The position numbers were made by a program, and so were the translations under genes. Below are positions 21,644 to 30,167 of a stretch of 32,341 nucleotides of DNA, in pieces. The stretch's first letter is position 1; the number at the start of each line of letters is the position of its first letter. Origin of the DNA: Candidatus Iainarchaeum sp. (lineage in GTDB: Archaea > Micrarchaeota > Micrarchaeia > Anstonellales > Bilamarchaeaceae); contig JAQTME010000012.1 in NCBI GenBank assembly GCA_028714535.1, positions 1 to 32,341 on the forward strand. The letters run 5' to 3'. The notes under the pieces were generated by a model. That model worked only from the letters and a program-made list of their open reading frames with translations, ran no database searches and was not told the DNA's origin.

Positions 21644-24106
21644 GTGGTCTGCATCCAGAAATCCACTATATCCGTGTCCGGAATGGACTGCGCCTCATGC
21701 GCCATGAACATCGAGCGCAGGCTGAAGAAGCTGAAGGGCGTGAAGGGCGCCAATGTCAACTACGCCACCGGCCGTGCGGTCGTGGAATACGACGAAGCGC
21801 TGGTCGCGCCCGGCAACATGAAGGATGCAATAGAGGAGCTGGGCTACGGTGCCGACATACCCGACGAGGCGCCGAAAAAGGGCAAGGGCAGGATGTACCT
21901 GCACGTTATCGGCATGGACTCGCTGCACTGCGCAAACATTGTCGAAAAGGCGCTGAAGAAGGCGCCCGGCGTTGACAAGTTCGACCTTAATTTCGCCCTG
22001 GAGAAGGCGGTGATCGACTACGACCAGGGGAGGACTGATTTCGGCAGGATAAGGAAAGCCATAGTCGCCTCAGGCTACGACGCCGAGCTCATGGAGCTTG
22101 GCGAGGAGGTCGACAAGGAAAAACTGGCAAGAGAAAAGGAGATGGCAGGCCTGCGCTCGCGCCTCATATGGTCTGCCGCCCTGACGCTCCCGGTGCTCGC
22201 GCTCTCGCTTCCGGAAATGCTCACGGGCATAGCCACCATCGCATACCCGCCTGCTCTCGCATCCGCCATACCATTTCTCCAGTTCCTGCTTTCTACCCCG
22301 ATACTCTACATAAACAGGGAATTCTTCATACGCGGCATCCGCCAGCTGGTGCGTGGGATGCCGGGTATGGACAGCCTGGTGGCGCTGGGCGTCGGTACTG
22401 CGTACATTTACAGCGTGGCGACCGGGTTCGGTGCCATAGCCGGTGCCGTCTACTATGAGACCGCAGCGCTCCTTCTGACGTTCATCGTGCTGGGGAAATA
22501 CCTGGAATCGGTCGCAAAGGGCAGGACTTCAGAAGCCATAAAACGCCTCGTAGGGCTGCAGCCGAAGACCGCGCACGTGGTGCGGAACGGCAAGGCCGTT
22601 GACATCCCCATCAAGGACGTCGTTGCCGGGGATGTCATCATCGTCCGGCCTGGGGAGAAGATTCCGGTGGACGGCACGGTCCTGGACGGGGACAGCAGCG
22701 TGGACGAGTCCATGGTCACCGGCGAGAGCATCCCCGCGCACAAGAAGAAGGGCGACGTCGTCATCGGCGCCACAATCAACATGACCGGCTCATTCAGGTT
22801 CAGGGCGACGCGTGTCGGCAGCGACACCATGCTCGCGCAGATAATAAAGATGGTCGAGGATGCGCAGGGCAGCAAGGCGCCCATCCAGAGGCTTGCAGAC
22901 CTTGTCGCAGGCCGCTTCGTCGAGGCGGTGATCCTCCTCTCCATACTCGCATTCGCCTACTGGTATTTCATTTCCGGCCAGCCGTTCGCCTTCGCGCTCA
23001 CAGTGCTCGTCTCCACGCTGATAATCGCGTGCCCGTGCGCCATGGGCCTTGCGACGCCGACGGCGGTCATGCTGGGCACAGGGAAGGGCGCCGAGAACGG
23101 CGTACTGATAAAGGACGCCGCGGGCCTCGAGCTGCTGCACCAGGCATCCATCGTGGTGCTGGACAAGACAGGCACGATGACCACGGGCAAGGCGGTGGTT
23201 ACTGACGTGGTTCCCTTCGGCGTCAGCGAACCTGAATTGCTCCGCATCGCCGCTTCGGCCGAGAACAATTCAGAGCACTATCTGGCGCAGGCCATGGTGA
23301 AGAAGGCAAAGGAAAGGAAGCTGAAGCTCACAGAGCCGTCTTCCTTCAACGCCATCCCCGGCTATGGAATCGCATCCACACTCGGCAGGACGCGCGTGCT
23401 GATAGGCAACCATGCGCTCATGGAAAAGGAAGGGGTCGCAGTCCCGGCCGCCGCCCTCAAGAGGATGTACCGGATGGAGCTCGATGGCAAGACCGCTGTC
23501 CTCGTTTCCATTGATGGCAGGGCCTCAGGCCTTGTTGCGATAGCCGACACGCTCAAGGAGCACTCCGGCGAGGCTATCGCCCGCCTGCGCGGCATGGGCT
23601 ACGAAGTGGCCATGATAACAGGCGACAACGAGCGGACCGCCATGGCGGTCGCAAAACAGGCGGGCATAGACCGCATCCTGGCGCACGTGCTTCCAGAGGA
23701 CAAGGCCAACGAGATAAAGCGGCTGCAGAAAAAGGGCGAGAAGGTCGTGTTCGTGGGCGACGGCATAAACGACGCGCCTGCACTGGCCCAGGCCGATGTC
23801 GGCATAGCCATAGGCGCGGGCACCGATGTGGCCATTGAAAGCGGCAGCATCGTGCTGGTGAAAAGCGACCTGCGCGACATCGTCAAGGCGATTGAACTGA
23901 GCAGGTACACCATGAAGAAGATAAAGCAGAACCTGTTCTGGGCGTTCTTCTACAACTCGGTCGGCATCCCCGTAGCCATGGGCGTGCTCTACCCCTTCAC
24001 CGGCTTCCTGCTGAGCCCTGTGATAGCAGGCGCTGCGATGGCGTTCAGCTCCGTGAGCGTCGTATCCAACAGCCTCCTCATGCGCGGCTGGAAGCCGAAG
24101 AGATAA
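21644..24106 (+). CDS. copA: Copper-exporting P1B-type ATPase
   Basis: This is a Cu(I) export pump of 820 residues. Two N-terminal HMA domains are present: the first has GMDCASC (Cys 16 and 19); the second (about 88-155) has GMDSLHCAN, with a single Cys, so it is degenerate. Then come the membrane helices, the TGES actuator motif, [10 protein letters not shown] in the transport helix (about 463), DKTGTMT with the phosphorylated Asp (about 507), the SEHYL-type His ([10 protein letters not shown]), TGDNE (about 659) and [10 protein letters not shown] (about 705). CPC marks the Cu(I) subclass. GTG directly follows the upstream stop codon with no Shine-Dalgarno, so termination-reinitiation is expected. 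tRNA-Ser lies convergent 10 nt beyond the stop. Confidence 0.96.
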   Translation: MVCIQKSTISVSGMDCASCAMNIERRLKKLKGVKGANVNYATGRAVVEYDEALVAPGNMKDAIEELGYGADIPDEAPKKGKGRMYLHVIGMDSLHCANIVEKALKKAPGVDKFDLNFALEKAVIDYDQGRTDFGRIRKAIVASGYDAELMELGEEVDKEKLAREKEMAGLRSRLIWSAALTLPVLALSLPEMLTGIATIAYPPALASAIPFLQFLLSTPILYINREFFIRGIRQLVRGMPGMDSLVALGVGTAYIYSVATGFGAIAGAVYYETAALLLTFIVLGKYLESVAKGRTSEAIKRLVGLQPKTAHVVRNGKAVDIPIKDVVAGDVIIVRPGEKIPVDGTVLDGDSSVDESMVTGESIPAHKKKGDVVIGATINMTGSFRFRATRVGSDTMLAQIIKMVEDAQGSKAPIQRLADLVAGRFVEAVILLSILAFAYWYFISGQPFAFALTVLVSTLIIACPCAMGLATPTAVMLGTGKGAENGVLIKDAAGLELLHQASIVVLDKTGTMTTGKAVVTDVVPFGVSEPELLRIAASAENNSEHYLAQAMVKKAKERKLKLTEPSSFNAIPGYGIASTLGRTRVLIGNHALMEKEGVAVPAAALKRMYRMELDGKTAVLVSIDGRASGLVAIADTLKEHSGEAIARLRGMGYEVAMITGDNERTAMAVAKQAGIDRILAHVLPEDKANEIKRLQKKGEKVVFVGDGINDAPALAQADVGIAIGAGTDVAIESGSIVLVKSDLRDIVKAIELSRYTMKKIKQNLFWAFFYNSVGIPVAMGVLYPFTGFLLSPVIAGAAMAFSSVSVVSNSLLMRGWKPKR

Positions 24107-24116
24107 TAAGCAAAAA

Positions 24117-24200
24117 CGCCGGGGGGGAGATTTGAACTCCCGAACGCTGATGCGCAACAGGTTAGCAACCTGCCGCCCTACCGGACTAGGCGACCCCAGC
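24117..24200 (-). tRNA. tRNA-Ser(GCU)
   Basis: Minus-strand 84-nt tRNA: acceptor GCUGGGG/CCCCGGC (one U-G) with G73 and no CCA; D arm GCCU/GGGC; anticodon arm GCAGG-UUGCUAA-CCUGU giving anticodon GCU. A 15-nt variable arm has a short stem (class II, as serine requires), and the T arm is GGGAG-UUCAAAU-CUCCC. No intron is needed. TTTTT follows directly, a likely terminator. Confidence 0.95.
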
Positions 24201-24210
24201 ATGACTATGA

Positions 24211-24244
24211 TGGGGTGCAGTGAACGAAGTTCACCCAAACCCCA
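24211..24244 (-). other. Two-tier hairpin between aIF2 gamma gene and tRNA-Ser
   Basis: The outer arms TGGGGT/ACCCCA and inner arms GTGAAC/GTTCAC (loop of 3 nt) are perfect and separated by small unpaired segments. It lies about 40 nt beyond the aIF2 gamma stop and 10 nt before tRNA-Ser on the same strand. It may be a processing or termination structure, or a small structured RNA; no T-run follows. Confidence 0.5.
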
Positions 24245-24284
24245 GCGTGACTTGCGGTTAGGTTATTTCTTTGTCGAATTAGTT

Positions 24285-25478
24285 TTAAACCACTGTGCCC
24301 CAGGCGCTCAGGCGCCATCTCTGGCCTGACTTCCTGGAAAGCGCCACGTGCATGCCCTTGTAGGCGACGGTCGGCTTCTTGAGCGTTATCGTCGCGATGC
24401 CCTTGGCCAGTTCGGTGACGAAGCCGACGCCGGTCGCTGTGTGCACGTTGACGACGACCGGCTCGTTCTCGCGCAGGGGCGCGTTGTCCACGTCCGTGCG
24501 CTTCAGCAGAGTATATTTGACCTTCACGACGTCCACCGGCTCGGGCACCTCTCCCTTCCTGCCTATGACAGAGCCGACGAGCGCGTCCGATTTGGTCAGC
24601 GCGGGGTCGAGGGTCGTCCCTACGGCGACCAGCCCGCCCGCATGCGCGACATCGAGCTTCTCGGTCTCCTCCATCATGCTCTGGACCTTGCAGACTATCG
24701 GCACGGGCTTCGCGCCTTCCTTGCGCGCCACGCCGGGGCTTATCTCTATCTCGTCGCCTGACTTCAGCGAGCCCTGGACTATGGAGCCGCCGAGGACGCC
24801 CCCCTTCAGGGACGTGATTTCCGCGCCGGGCCTGTTGACGTCGAATGAGCGCGATACGTACATCCTCAGCTGTGCGTTCTCGTCACGCACCGGCGGCTTC
24901 ATGCCGTCGTTTATCGTCTTCAGCAGCATGTCTATGTTGAGGTTGTAGTTGGCCGATACCGGGATTATGGGCGCGTTCTCCGCGGCCGTGCCCTTGAGGA
25001 ACTGCTTTATCTGCTTGTAGTTCTCCAGCGCCTTCTCCCTTGTGACCAGGTCAATCTTGGTCTGCACGACTATGATGTTCTTTATCCCGGTAGCATTGAG
25101 CACGAGCAGGTGCTCGGTCGTCTGCGGCTGCGGGCATGGCTCGTTGGCCGCGATGAGGAAAAGCACGCCGTCCAGTATGCTGGTGGCGGCTATCACAGTG
25201 GTCATCAGCGTCTCGTGGCCCGGCGCGTCAACTATGGATATCTTCCTCACGAGCTTGGGCTTGCCGCCGCACTTGGGGCATTTCGCCTCGCTTACGAACT
25301 TGTCGCATTTCTGGCAGTGGTAGATATATGCGTCGGCATAGCCAAGCCTGATCGAGATGCCGCGCTTGATTTCCTCGCTGTGGGTGTCGGTCCACTTGCC
25401 CGTCAATGCCTTGGTGAGCGTTGTCTTCCCGTGGTCGACATGCCCGAGCATGCCGATGTTCATGTCAGCCTGCATCAT
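24285..25478 (-). CDS. Translation initiation factor aIF2 gamma subunit
   Basis: This is the GTPase core of archaeal initiation factor 2, which delivers initiator Met-tRNA to the small subunit. In 397 residues it has the P-loop GHVDHGKTTL (about 12-21), a zinc knuckle with CQKCD and CPKCGGK (about 57-77), DAPGHE (about 91), QTKIDL for NKxD (about 146), then the two beta-barrel domains ending in WRLSAWGTV. The QTKIDL form replaces NKID as is usual in IF2 gamma. The ATG overlaps the S6e stop (ATGA), so the two are translationally coupled, a pairing common in archaea. A second ATG follows at 25475. Confidence 0.96.
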   Translation of the reverse strand: MMQADMNIGMLGHVDHGKTTLTKALTGKWTDTHSEEIKRGISIRLGYADAYIYHCQKCDKFVSEAKCPKCGGKPKLVRKISIVDAPGHETLMTTVIAATSILDGVLFLIAANEPCPQPQTTEHLLVLNATGIKNIIVVQTKIDLVTREKALENYKQIKQFLKGTAAENAPIIPVSANYNLNIDMLLKTINDGMKPPVRDENAQLRMYVSRSFDVNRPGAEITSLKGGVLGGSIVQGSLKSGDEIEISPGVARKEGAKPVPIVCKVQSMMEETEKLDVAHAGGLVAVGTTLDPALTKSDALVGSVIGRKGEVPEPVDVVKVKYTLLKRTDVDNAPLRENEPVVVNVHTATGVGFVTELAKGIATITLKKPTVAYKGMHVALSRKSGQRWRLSAWGTVV

Positions 25479-25864
25479 TTCTTCTCCTTCTTCTCCTGCT
25501 TCGGGAAGAGCTGGTCGAGCGGCGATGCGCCGGCCTGCTTCACCTTGGCGTTCACCTGCGCGATTTCGGACGAGTAGGCGTTCCCGCGGACGTACTTCCG
25601 CTTCCTGGCGCCCTTGTCTTCCGCGTGGAAGCCCACGCCGTCGCTCATGAGCGAGAACTTCTTGGCCGAGCCGGCGACGTCGCTCCGCATGGGCACGCCG
25701 CTGCTGTCGCTCCCTCCGGTCAGCTCAAGCACGTAGCCGGCTGCGCCTATGAGGTTGCCGTCGAGGGCCTCGCCTATCTTCTTGCCTATTATCATGGCTT
25801 CCTTGTCCTTCGCTATCTCAGCCTGGTAGCTTTTTCCGCTGGATTCTGATATGACTATCCTCAT
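25475..25864 (-). CDS. rps6e: Ribosomal protein S6e
   Basis: This small-subunit protein of 129 residues has the S6e pattern: MRIVISESSGKSYQ, IGKKIGEALDG, and the conserved ELTGGSDSSGVPMRSDV segment (cited as TGGSDSSGVPMR). The C-terminus is Lys/Glu-rich. GAGGTGA lies 5 nt before the ATG, and an AT-rich TTTTTTAAATTAA at about 25913-25926 serves as promoter. It leads the S6e-aIF2 gamma unit. Confidence 0.95.
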   Translation of the reverse strand: MRIVISESSGKSYQAEIAKDKEAMIIGKKIGEALDGNLIGAAGYVLELTGGSDSSGVPMRSDVAGSAKKFSLMSDGVGFHAEDKGARKRKYVRGNAYSSEIAQVNAKVKQAGASPLDQLFPKQEKKEKK

Positions 25865-25953
25865 GCTTTCACCTCAACAAGTAGGATGTTCTGGAAAAGG
25901 ATTAGTAGGGGTTAATTTAAAAAATATAAGGAAAAAGGAAAAAAAGAGAAAAT

Positions 25954-26169
25954 TCAGGCGTTTTTGAGCCTCGCCTTGTAAACATAGCCGTCCTTGCCCA
26001 GGTAGTACATGTAGCCGGACTCTTTGCTTACCTTCTCGCTGCTGACCTTCTTCTTGCGGCCGCTCTTGTTGTGCTTCATTGGCGCTGCCCAGACGTAGCC
26101 GTCCTTCCCTATATAATACAGGTATCCGTCTTCCCTTGAGATTTTTTCAGATCCGATTTTCTGTCCCAT
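25954..26169 (-). CDS. Small basic protein with two YYxGKDGYV repeats, 71 aa
   Basis: The protein consists of two tandem copies of one unit: GSEKISREDGYLYYIGKDGYVW and SSEKVSKESGYMYYLGKDGYVY (cores YLYYIGKDGYVW and YMYYLGKDGYVY), joined by a basic PMKHNKSGRKKK linker. I believe similar small proteins occur in other archaea, but I cannot name a function. The repeated aromatic hairpin with a basic linker suggests a nucleic-acid or ribosome-associated role (inference). ATG 26169 is chosen over an upstream in-frame ATG because AGGTGA lies just before it. The TATA box TTTATAAA at about 26260-26268 gives a leader of about 65 nt. Confidence 0.8.
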   Translation of the reverse strand: MGQKIGSEKISREDGYLYYIGKDGYVWAAPMKHNKSGRKKKVSSEKVSKESGYMYYLGKDGYVYKARLKNA

Positions 26170-26330
26170 TTCGTCACCTTTTAGGCCCTTCATTCAAAGG
26201 GTTTGTTTGCCTCCCATTTTCATCCCGTGAGGGGCATCGTCTGTATATCCAGATTATGCTTTATAAATTTATCGTCGATTTACCGACGTTGTTTTGACCA
26301 CAGGGACTATTTTAAACCTACTACCCCGAA

Positions 26331-26600
26331 ATGGGCTTCATGTTTTCCGTTTTCGCCCGGCCGAAGCCGTGCAAGATAATGACGACGCTGCGCGACACGG
26401 AGGCATCGTGGCATCTTTCGAAACTGGCGAAAGTCAGCGACACCTCCTACGTATACGTCACCCGGCTCGTCTCGCGGATGCAGAAGGAGGGCCTCGTCAC
26501 CATCGAGGCGAAAGGCAAGAAGAGGCTCGTGAAGCTGACGGAAAAGGGGATGAAGGTCGCTAACGCCATCACCGAGCTGATGAACAAGTTCCAGGGCTGA
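26331..26600 (+). CDS. Winged-helix regulator, MarR-like, 89 aa
   Basis: This single-domain protein has a helix-turn-helix (HLSKLAKVSDTSYVYVTRLVSRMQ, cited as LSKLAKVS and YVTRLVSRMQKEGLV) and a wing with IEAKGKKRLVKLTEKG, then a C-terminal helix. The layout is MarR/PadR-like, and the minimal length lacks a clear ligand or dimer domain beyond the last helix. The ATG at 26331 is leaderless relative to TTTTAAAC at 26309-26316. Its target is unknown; no obvious inverted repeat was found beside it. Confidence 0.8.
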   Translation: MGFMFSVFARPKPCKIMTTLRDTEASWHLSKLAKVSDTSYVYVTRLVSRMQKEGLVTIEAKGKKRLVKLTEKGMKVANAITELMNKFQG

Positions 26601-26603
26601 CGG

Positions 26604-27035
26604 TCACACTGCGCGCAGCGAAGCGCTCTTCTTTATGTAGCTCATGACCTTGTCGTATCCTATGTAGTGCGCGAACACGGTCACGTCGACCGGGTATGCG
26701 CCCTCGGCGGTCTGGCTGTTGCTCCATATGTCTATGGCGATGTCCTTGCTCTCGCCAGGCTTGAGCTCACCGGCGCGCTTCTCGACCGCCTTGTTTATGC
26801 ATGCCTGGTCGAAGCCGACCATCGCGTTCTTGGGGAGGAGCGCGTCAACGGACACGAGCTGCGGGTCAGGCGATATGTTCTTGACCTTGACAAGCAGGCT
26901 CACGTTGCTGCTCCTCTTCGCCGAAAGCCTGAGCGGCGAAAATCCGACCGTCACGTTGAACGGGTTTGTGTACTTGCTGTCGCCCGCCGCCTTCTGCGGC
27001 TTGTCCTCACCCAGTATTGAATCCAAAAAGCCCAT
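26604..27035 (-). CDS. Unknown protein with predicted beta-sandwich, 143 aa
   Basis: I do not recognise a named family. After MGFLDSILGED and a linker, residues about 20-140 form alternating strands typical of an immunoglobulin- or arrestin-like sandwich: NVSLLVKVKNISPDPQLVSV (cited in part), LKPGESKDIAIDIW, and GAYPVDVTVFAHYIGYD. There is no signal peptide, so it is probably cytoplasmic. ATG 27035 is chosen because AGGTGA lies 5 nt before it. Its 3' end comes within 4 bp of the convergent MarR-like gene. Confidence 0.72.
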   Translation of the reverse strand: MGFLDSILGEDKPQKAAGDSKYTNPFNVTVGFSPLRLSAKRSSNVSLLVKVKNISPDPQLVSVDALLPKNAMVGFDQACINKAVEKRAGELKPGESKDIAIDIWSNSQTAEGAYPVDVTVFAHYIGYDKVMSYIKKSASLRAV

Positions 27036-27073
27036 CGATTTCACCTGATATTAGTAGTAATGACTATCAACCG

Positions 27074-27622
27074 TCAGAATATTAAAACTGCCGCAGCAAC
27101 CACAGACGTCCATTTTCCGTCCTTGTCGCATACGGCCGACTGCGTTGTGTTGGTCGTGCGCACGATTTTTCCGCTCATCTTGAAGTAATTCTCGCGCTCG
27201 TCCCAGGCCGCGTTGGGGTCGAACTCCAGGCCGAGCGTGGATGCGAGCATTGACGCGGCCAGGTCCTCTGCGTATTCCCCCGCCTTTTCCTCGGTTTGCC
27301 CGAAGGCGTGGTGCTCGCTGAGGTAGCCGTAGGTGTTCTTCTCGGCCGGTATGGCGCAGCCCACCGACGCGGCTATGAGCCTGTTCGGCTCGTCGGACGC
27401 GCAGCGCGACATGACCACGAAAAGTATCTGGCCGGGCTTCAGGTGCTCCAGCCCCTCCTTCCTGGAGATGACCTCCGCCCCAGGCGGGAAAATGCTTGAC
27501 ACGGTGACCAGGTTGAATGGTGCGATGCCTGCATCGCGCAGCGCCAGTTCGAAAGAAGTGAGCTGCTCGGTGCTTCTGCCGACCCCCTTTGTGAAGAATA
27601 TCTTTTTAGGAATTAGTTCCAT
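27074..27622 (-). CDS. pdaD: Pyruvoyl-dependent arginine decarboxylase
   Basis: The enzyme makes agmatine from arginine, the first step of archaeal polyamine synthesis. The 182-residue proenzyme has the self-cleavage site in [11 protein letters not shown] (cleavage between the two Ser generates the pyruvoyl group), [12 protein letters not shown], and [17 protein letters not shown] with the catalytic Glu region. ATG 27622 is 26 bp from the TATA box TTATTAAAA on the minus strand, so the message is leaderless; a GTG two codons upstream is rejected on that ground. It ties in with the DHS-family genes at 13462-15416. Confidence 0.95.
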   Translation of the reverse strand: MELIPKKIFFTKGVGRSTEQLTSFELALRDAGIAPFNLVTVSSIFPPGAEVISRKEGLEHLKPGQILFVVMSRCASDEPNRLIAASVGCAIPAEKNTYGYLSEHHAFGQTEEKAGEYAEDLAASMLASTLGLEFDPNAAWDERENYFKMSGKIVRTTNTTQSAVCDKDGKWTSVVAAAVLIF

Positions 27623-27643
27623 AACCACAACAAACCAAAAAAC

Positions 27644-27653
27644 ATTTTAATAA
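27644..27653. promoter_or_regulatory. Shared TATA region, arginine decarboxylase / exported protein
   Basis: ATTTTAATAA on the plus strand reads TTATTAAAAT on the minus strand, where it sits 26 bp before the decarboxylase ATG (leaderless). On the plus strand it would give a leader of about 40 nt carrying GAGGAG at 27702-27707 before the ATG at 27714. One AT box thus may serve both genes with different leader types. Confidence 0.6.
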
Positions 27654-27713
27654 CGTTCGTGTTTGTGTATCCAGTGCCCCTTGCGGGCCATAATCGGAAA
27701 AGAGGAGTTTTGC

Positions 27714-28964
27714 ATGGAATACCAGGAAAAAATATTGCTCTTAGTGACCGCCCTGCTCGTCGTGCTTGCTGTCTATTTCACGCTGAGCGCGCCTGCTGCC
27801 AGGCCGCCTGAGAACATCAGCACGGCAGATGCCGAGGCGCTCCTCCTGAAGGGGCTTTCGTTCGGCGCCGGCCAGGAAAACTACACCTATGCATACCGCG
27901 AGCTGTCAGACGGCTACAGGACCAGCTATGTGCTGACGAAAAATGGCAACGAGAGCATGATTGAAATCCAGAACCCGCTTTCCAGCAAGACGGCATACTT
28001 CCTCAGCAACGACACAATCCTCTGCATAACCTACGGAGGCAACGAGAGCTGCGCATCCGTGCAGAACGAGAAGGACCTCGTCAACTACCTCAACTCGCTG
28101 CGCGCGAAGTTCTTCAGCGACGCCATAATCCAGAGGAACAAGGACGACATGTCATACCTGGTCTACCAGGGCTATGCCCGGCTCAGCCCCGGCCTAGCCC
28201 CCAAGTCCGTGGAAGGCAAGGCATGCACAGGGCTCGCATACACGCTTGATTTCAGCAACATGAGCATCAGCGACGCCGCGCGCTTCGGCGTCGGCATCAC
28301 CACGCCCAAGGTGTTCAGCTGGGAGATGTGCGTGGACAACGCGACCGGCTACACCATGCAGAAGTCCTTCAATTATACATACGAGGGAATACCGCACAGC
28401 TACCTGTTCACCCTGGTTTCCTATATTCCCCAGCCAGCACTAATCGCCGCGCCAGAAAACCTCGGCGGCGACGTGATAACGCCGCTCCTGAATGAGAAGG
28501 AGCAACAGATGCGCATGGCAAACTGCTACACCGGCAAGCAGGGCGACGAACTTGACAGGTGCATCGCCGCGATCGCGCTGGACAACCGCAGGAAGGACCT
28601 GTGCGAATACGCTGGCGGCCGCCGCGACCGCTGCCTGGTCTCCATAGTGCCCGTGACCAGGGACCCGACCATCTGCACCGCAATGGCATCAGGTTCATAC
28701 CGGGACGACTGCTACATCGAGCTGGCAGGGGCGTACAAGAACAGCTCCTGGTGCGCGAGCGTGCTGAACACGAGCAAGACCGGTTTCTGCATGAACGTTT
28801 CGCTGCCCGTGGTGCCCCTGCCGCAGAACGTGACCCCCGCCCAGGGCGGCGGGAACGCTTCGAACAGCACAGGCAACTCCACGGTGGACATCAACAAGTT
28901 CCTAAACTACATCGAGGGCCAGGGCGACGCTAACGCGACCAACAGGTCCAACGGGACCGGCTAG
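27714..28964 (+). CDS. Exported, sequon-rich, Cys-rich protein, 416 aa
   Basis: I do not recognise the family. An N-terminal hydrophobic helix (ILLLVTALLVVLAVYFTL, about 7-24) exports or anchors it. The rest carries about 18 Asn-X-Ser/Thr sequons and 12 Cys, an even number suited to disulfides. The C-terminal 60 residues are Asn/Ser/Thr/Gly-rich. This points to a glycosylated cell-surface protein. The Cys-containing segment at about 265-355 (NCYTGKQGDELDRCIA, DLCEYAGGRRDRCL, ICTAMASGSYRDDCY, WCASVLN) looks like a repeated Cys-pair helix module. ATG 27714 has GAGGAG 6 nt upstream. The adjacent glycosyltransferase could be relevant to its modification. Confidence 0.8.
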   Translation: MEYQEKILLLVTALLVVLAVYFTLSAPAARPPENISTADAEALLLKGLSFGAGQENYTYAYRELSDGYRTSYVLTKNGNESMIEIQNPLSSKTAYFLSNDTILCITYGGNESCASVQNEKDLVNYLNSLRAKFFSDAIIQRNKDDMSYLVYQGYARLSPGLAPKSVEGKACTGLAYTLDFSNMSISDAARFGVGITTPKVFSWEMCVDNATGYTMQKSFNYTYEGIPHSYLFTLVSYIPQPALIAAPENLGGDVITPLLNEKEQQMRMANCYTGKQGDELDRCIAAIALDNRRKDLCEYAGGRRDRCLVSIVPVTRDPTICTAMASGSYRDDCYIELAGAYKNSSWCASVLNTSKTGFCMNVSLPVVPLPQNVTPAQGGGNASNSTGNSTVDINKFLNYIEGQGDANATNRSNGTG

Positions 28965-28972
28965 GCATACCT

Positions 28973-28981
28973 TTTTTATAT
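28973..28981 (+). promoter_or_regulatory. TATA box of GT4 glycosyltransferase gene
   Basis: TTTTTTATA-type box centred about 26 bp before the ATG at 29003; the message is predicted to be leaderless. Confidence 0.65.
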
Positions 28982-29002
28982 CCCTGAAGCGGAGTATTAG
29001 CC

Positions 29003-30157
29003 ATGAAGATAGCCGTATTCACGGATACATACCTGCCGCAGACCAACGGCGTGGTCACCTACCTGGTGGACTCGCTGCGCCTGCTCTCCAAAAACAACAA
29101 GGTGGTGCTTTTCGCCCCTGGCGGCAGCGAGTTCCGCGTGGAGCAGCGCTCGCCGCGCATGAAGATATACTGGATACCCGCATCGCCATTCCCGTTCTAC
29201 GAGGGGTACAGGATAGCTTCGTTCAACTACGGGCGCGTGAGCGGCATCCTGAAAAGGGAGAAGCCGGACATAGTCCATGCACACGCGCCGGTGCCGCTCG
29301 GGCTGCAGGGCCTGCTCTGGGCGAAGCGGCACAACGTCCCTTCCGTCGTCACCTACCACACGCACTTCCCCGACTACCTGCCGCACCTGCTCAACGGCAG
29401 GCTGCCGGGGTTCCTGCACGGCCTCAGCCACCAGACCGTGCGCCAGCTCATATACCACGTGTTCAAGAACGTCAGCGCGGTGACCGCGCCGACGCACGAG
29501 CTTTGCGAGGAACTGCGCTCCTACGGGCTGCGCAACGTCGCCCACCTGCCGAACGGCGTGGACTTCAGGAGGTTCAGGGGCAAGCCCGCGGACGGGGCGG
29601 TGTTCAGGAGGCGGCACAAGATTGGCAGGCGCAGGGTCGTCCTCTACGTCGGAAGGATAAGCTTCGAGAAGCGCCTGGACGTGCTGCTGGAGGCGTTCAG
29701 CATGATAGAGAACAGCGAGCGCGTCCTGGTTGTCGTCGGCTCGGGCCCGTATATGGGGAAGCTTAAGGAGCTTGCCGCCGCGCTCGGCATGAAGGGCGTG
29801 ATATTCACTGGCTATGTCAAGGACGCCGGCGCGGCCTACCGCTGCGCCGACGTGTTCGCATCCGCCTCGGACACCGAGACGTTCGGCATGACGTTCGTCG
29901 AGGCCATGCATGCCGGCCTGCCTGTCATCGGCGTGCGCATGCTTGGCGCAAAGGAGGTAATCACCCCGAAATGCGGCCTCCTCGTGGAGCCTGGCAGCCC
30001 GGGAGAGATGGGGAGGGCGATGGAAAAGCTCCTCGACGACAAAAAGCTCAGGGCGGGCATGGCAAAGGAGGCGCCGAAGCGCGCGATGCAGTATTCCATG
30101 GACAAGAGCGTGAAGAGGACGCTCGAGATATACAGGGGGCTCCTAAGGGGCGGGTGA
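29003..30157 (+). CDS. Glycosyltransferase, GT4 family
   Basis: This is a GT-B fold glycosyltransferase of 384 residues that uses a nucleotide-activated sugar. The N-terminal domain has MKIAVFTDTYLPQTNGV with the glycine-turn region, VHAHAPVPLGLQG and TYHTHFPDYL. The C-terminal domain has LYVGRISFEKRLDVLLEAF (cited in part), VVGSGPYM, and the EX7E signature in DTETFGMTFVEAMHAGLPV. These patterns resemble GT4 enzymes that glycosylate lipids (for example mannosyl- or glucosyl-diacylglycerol synthases), but acceptor and sugar cannot be fixed from sequence. There are no membrane segments, so it is cytoplasmic or membrane-peripheral. The downstream gene starts 10 nt after its stop. Confidence 0.92.
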   Translation: MKIAVFTDTYLPQTNGVVTYLVDSLRLLSKNNKVVLFAPGGSEFRVEQRSPRMKIYWIPASPFPFYEGYRIASFNYGRVSGILKREKPDIVHAHAPVPLGLQGLLWAKRHNVPSVVTYHTHFPDYLPHLLNGRLPGFLHGLSHQTVRQLIYHVFKNVSAVTAPTHELCEELRSYGLRNVAHLPNGVDFRRFRGKPADGAVFRRRHKIGRRRVVLYVGRISFEKRLDVLLEAFSMIENSERVLVVVGSGPYMGKLKELAAALGMKGVIFTGYVKDAGAAYRCADVFASASDTETFGMTFVEAMHAGLPVIGVRMLGAKEVITPKCGLLVEPGSPGEMGRAMEKLLDDKKLRAGMAKEAPKRAMQYSMDKSVKRTLEIYRGLLRGG

Positions 30158-30167
30158 GCGCATATAC

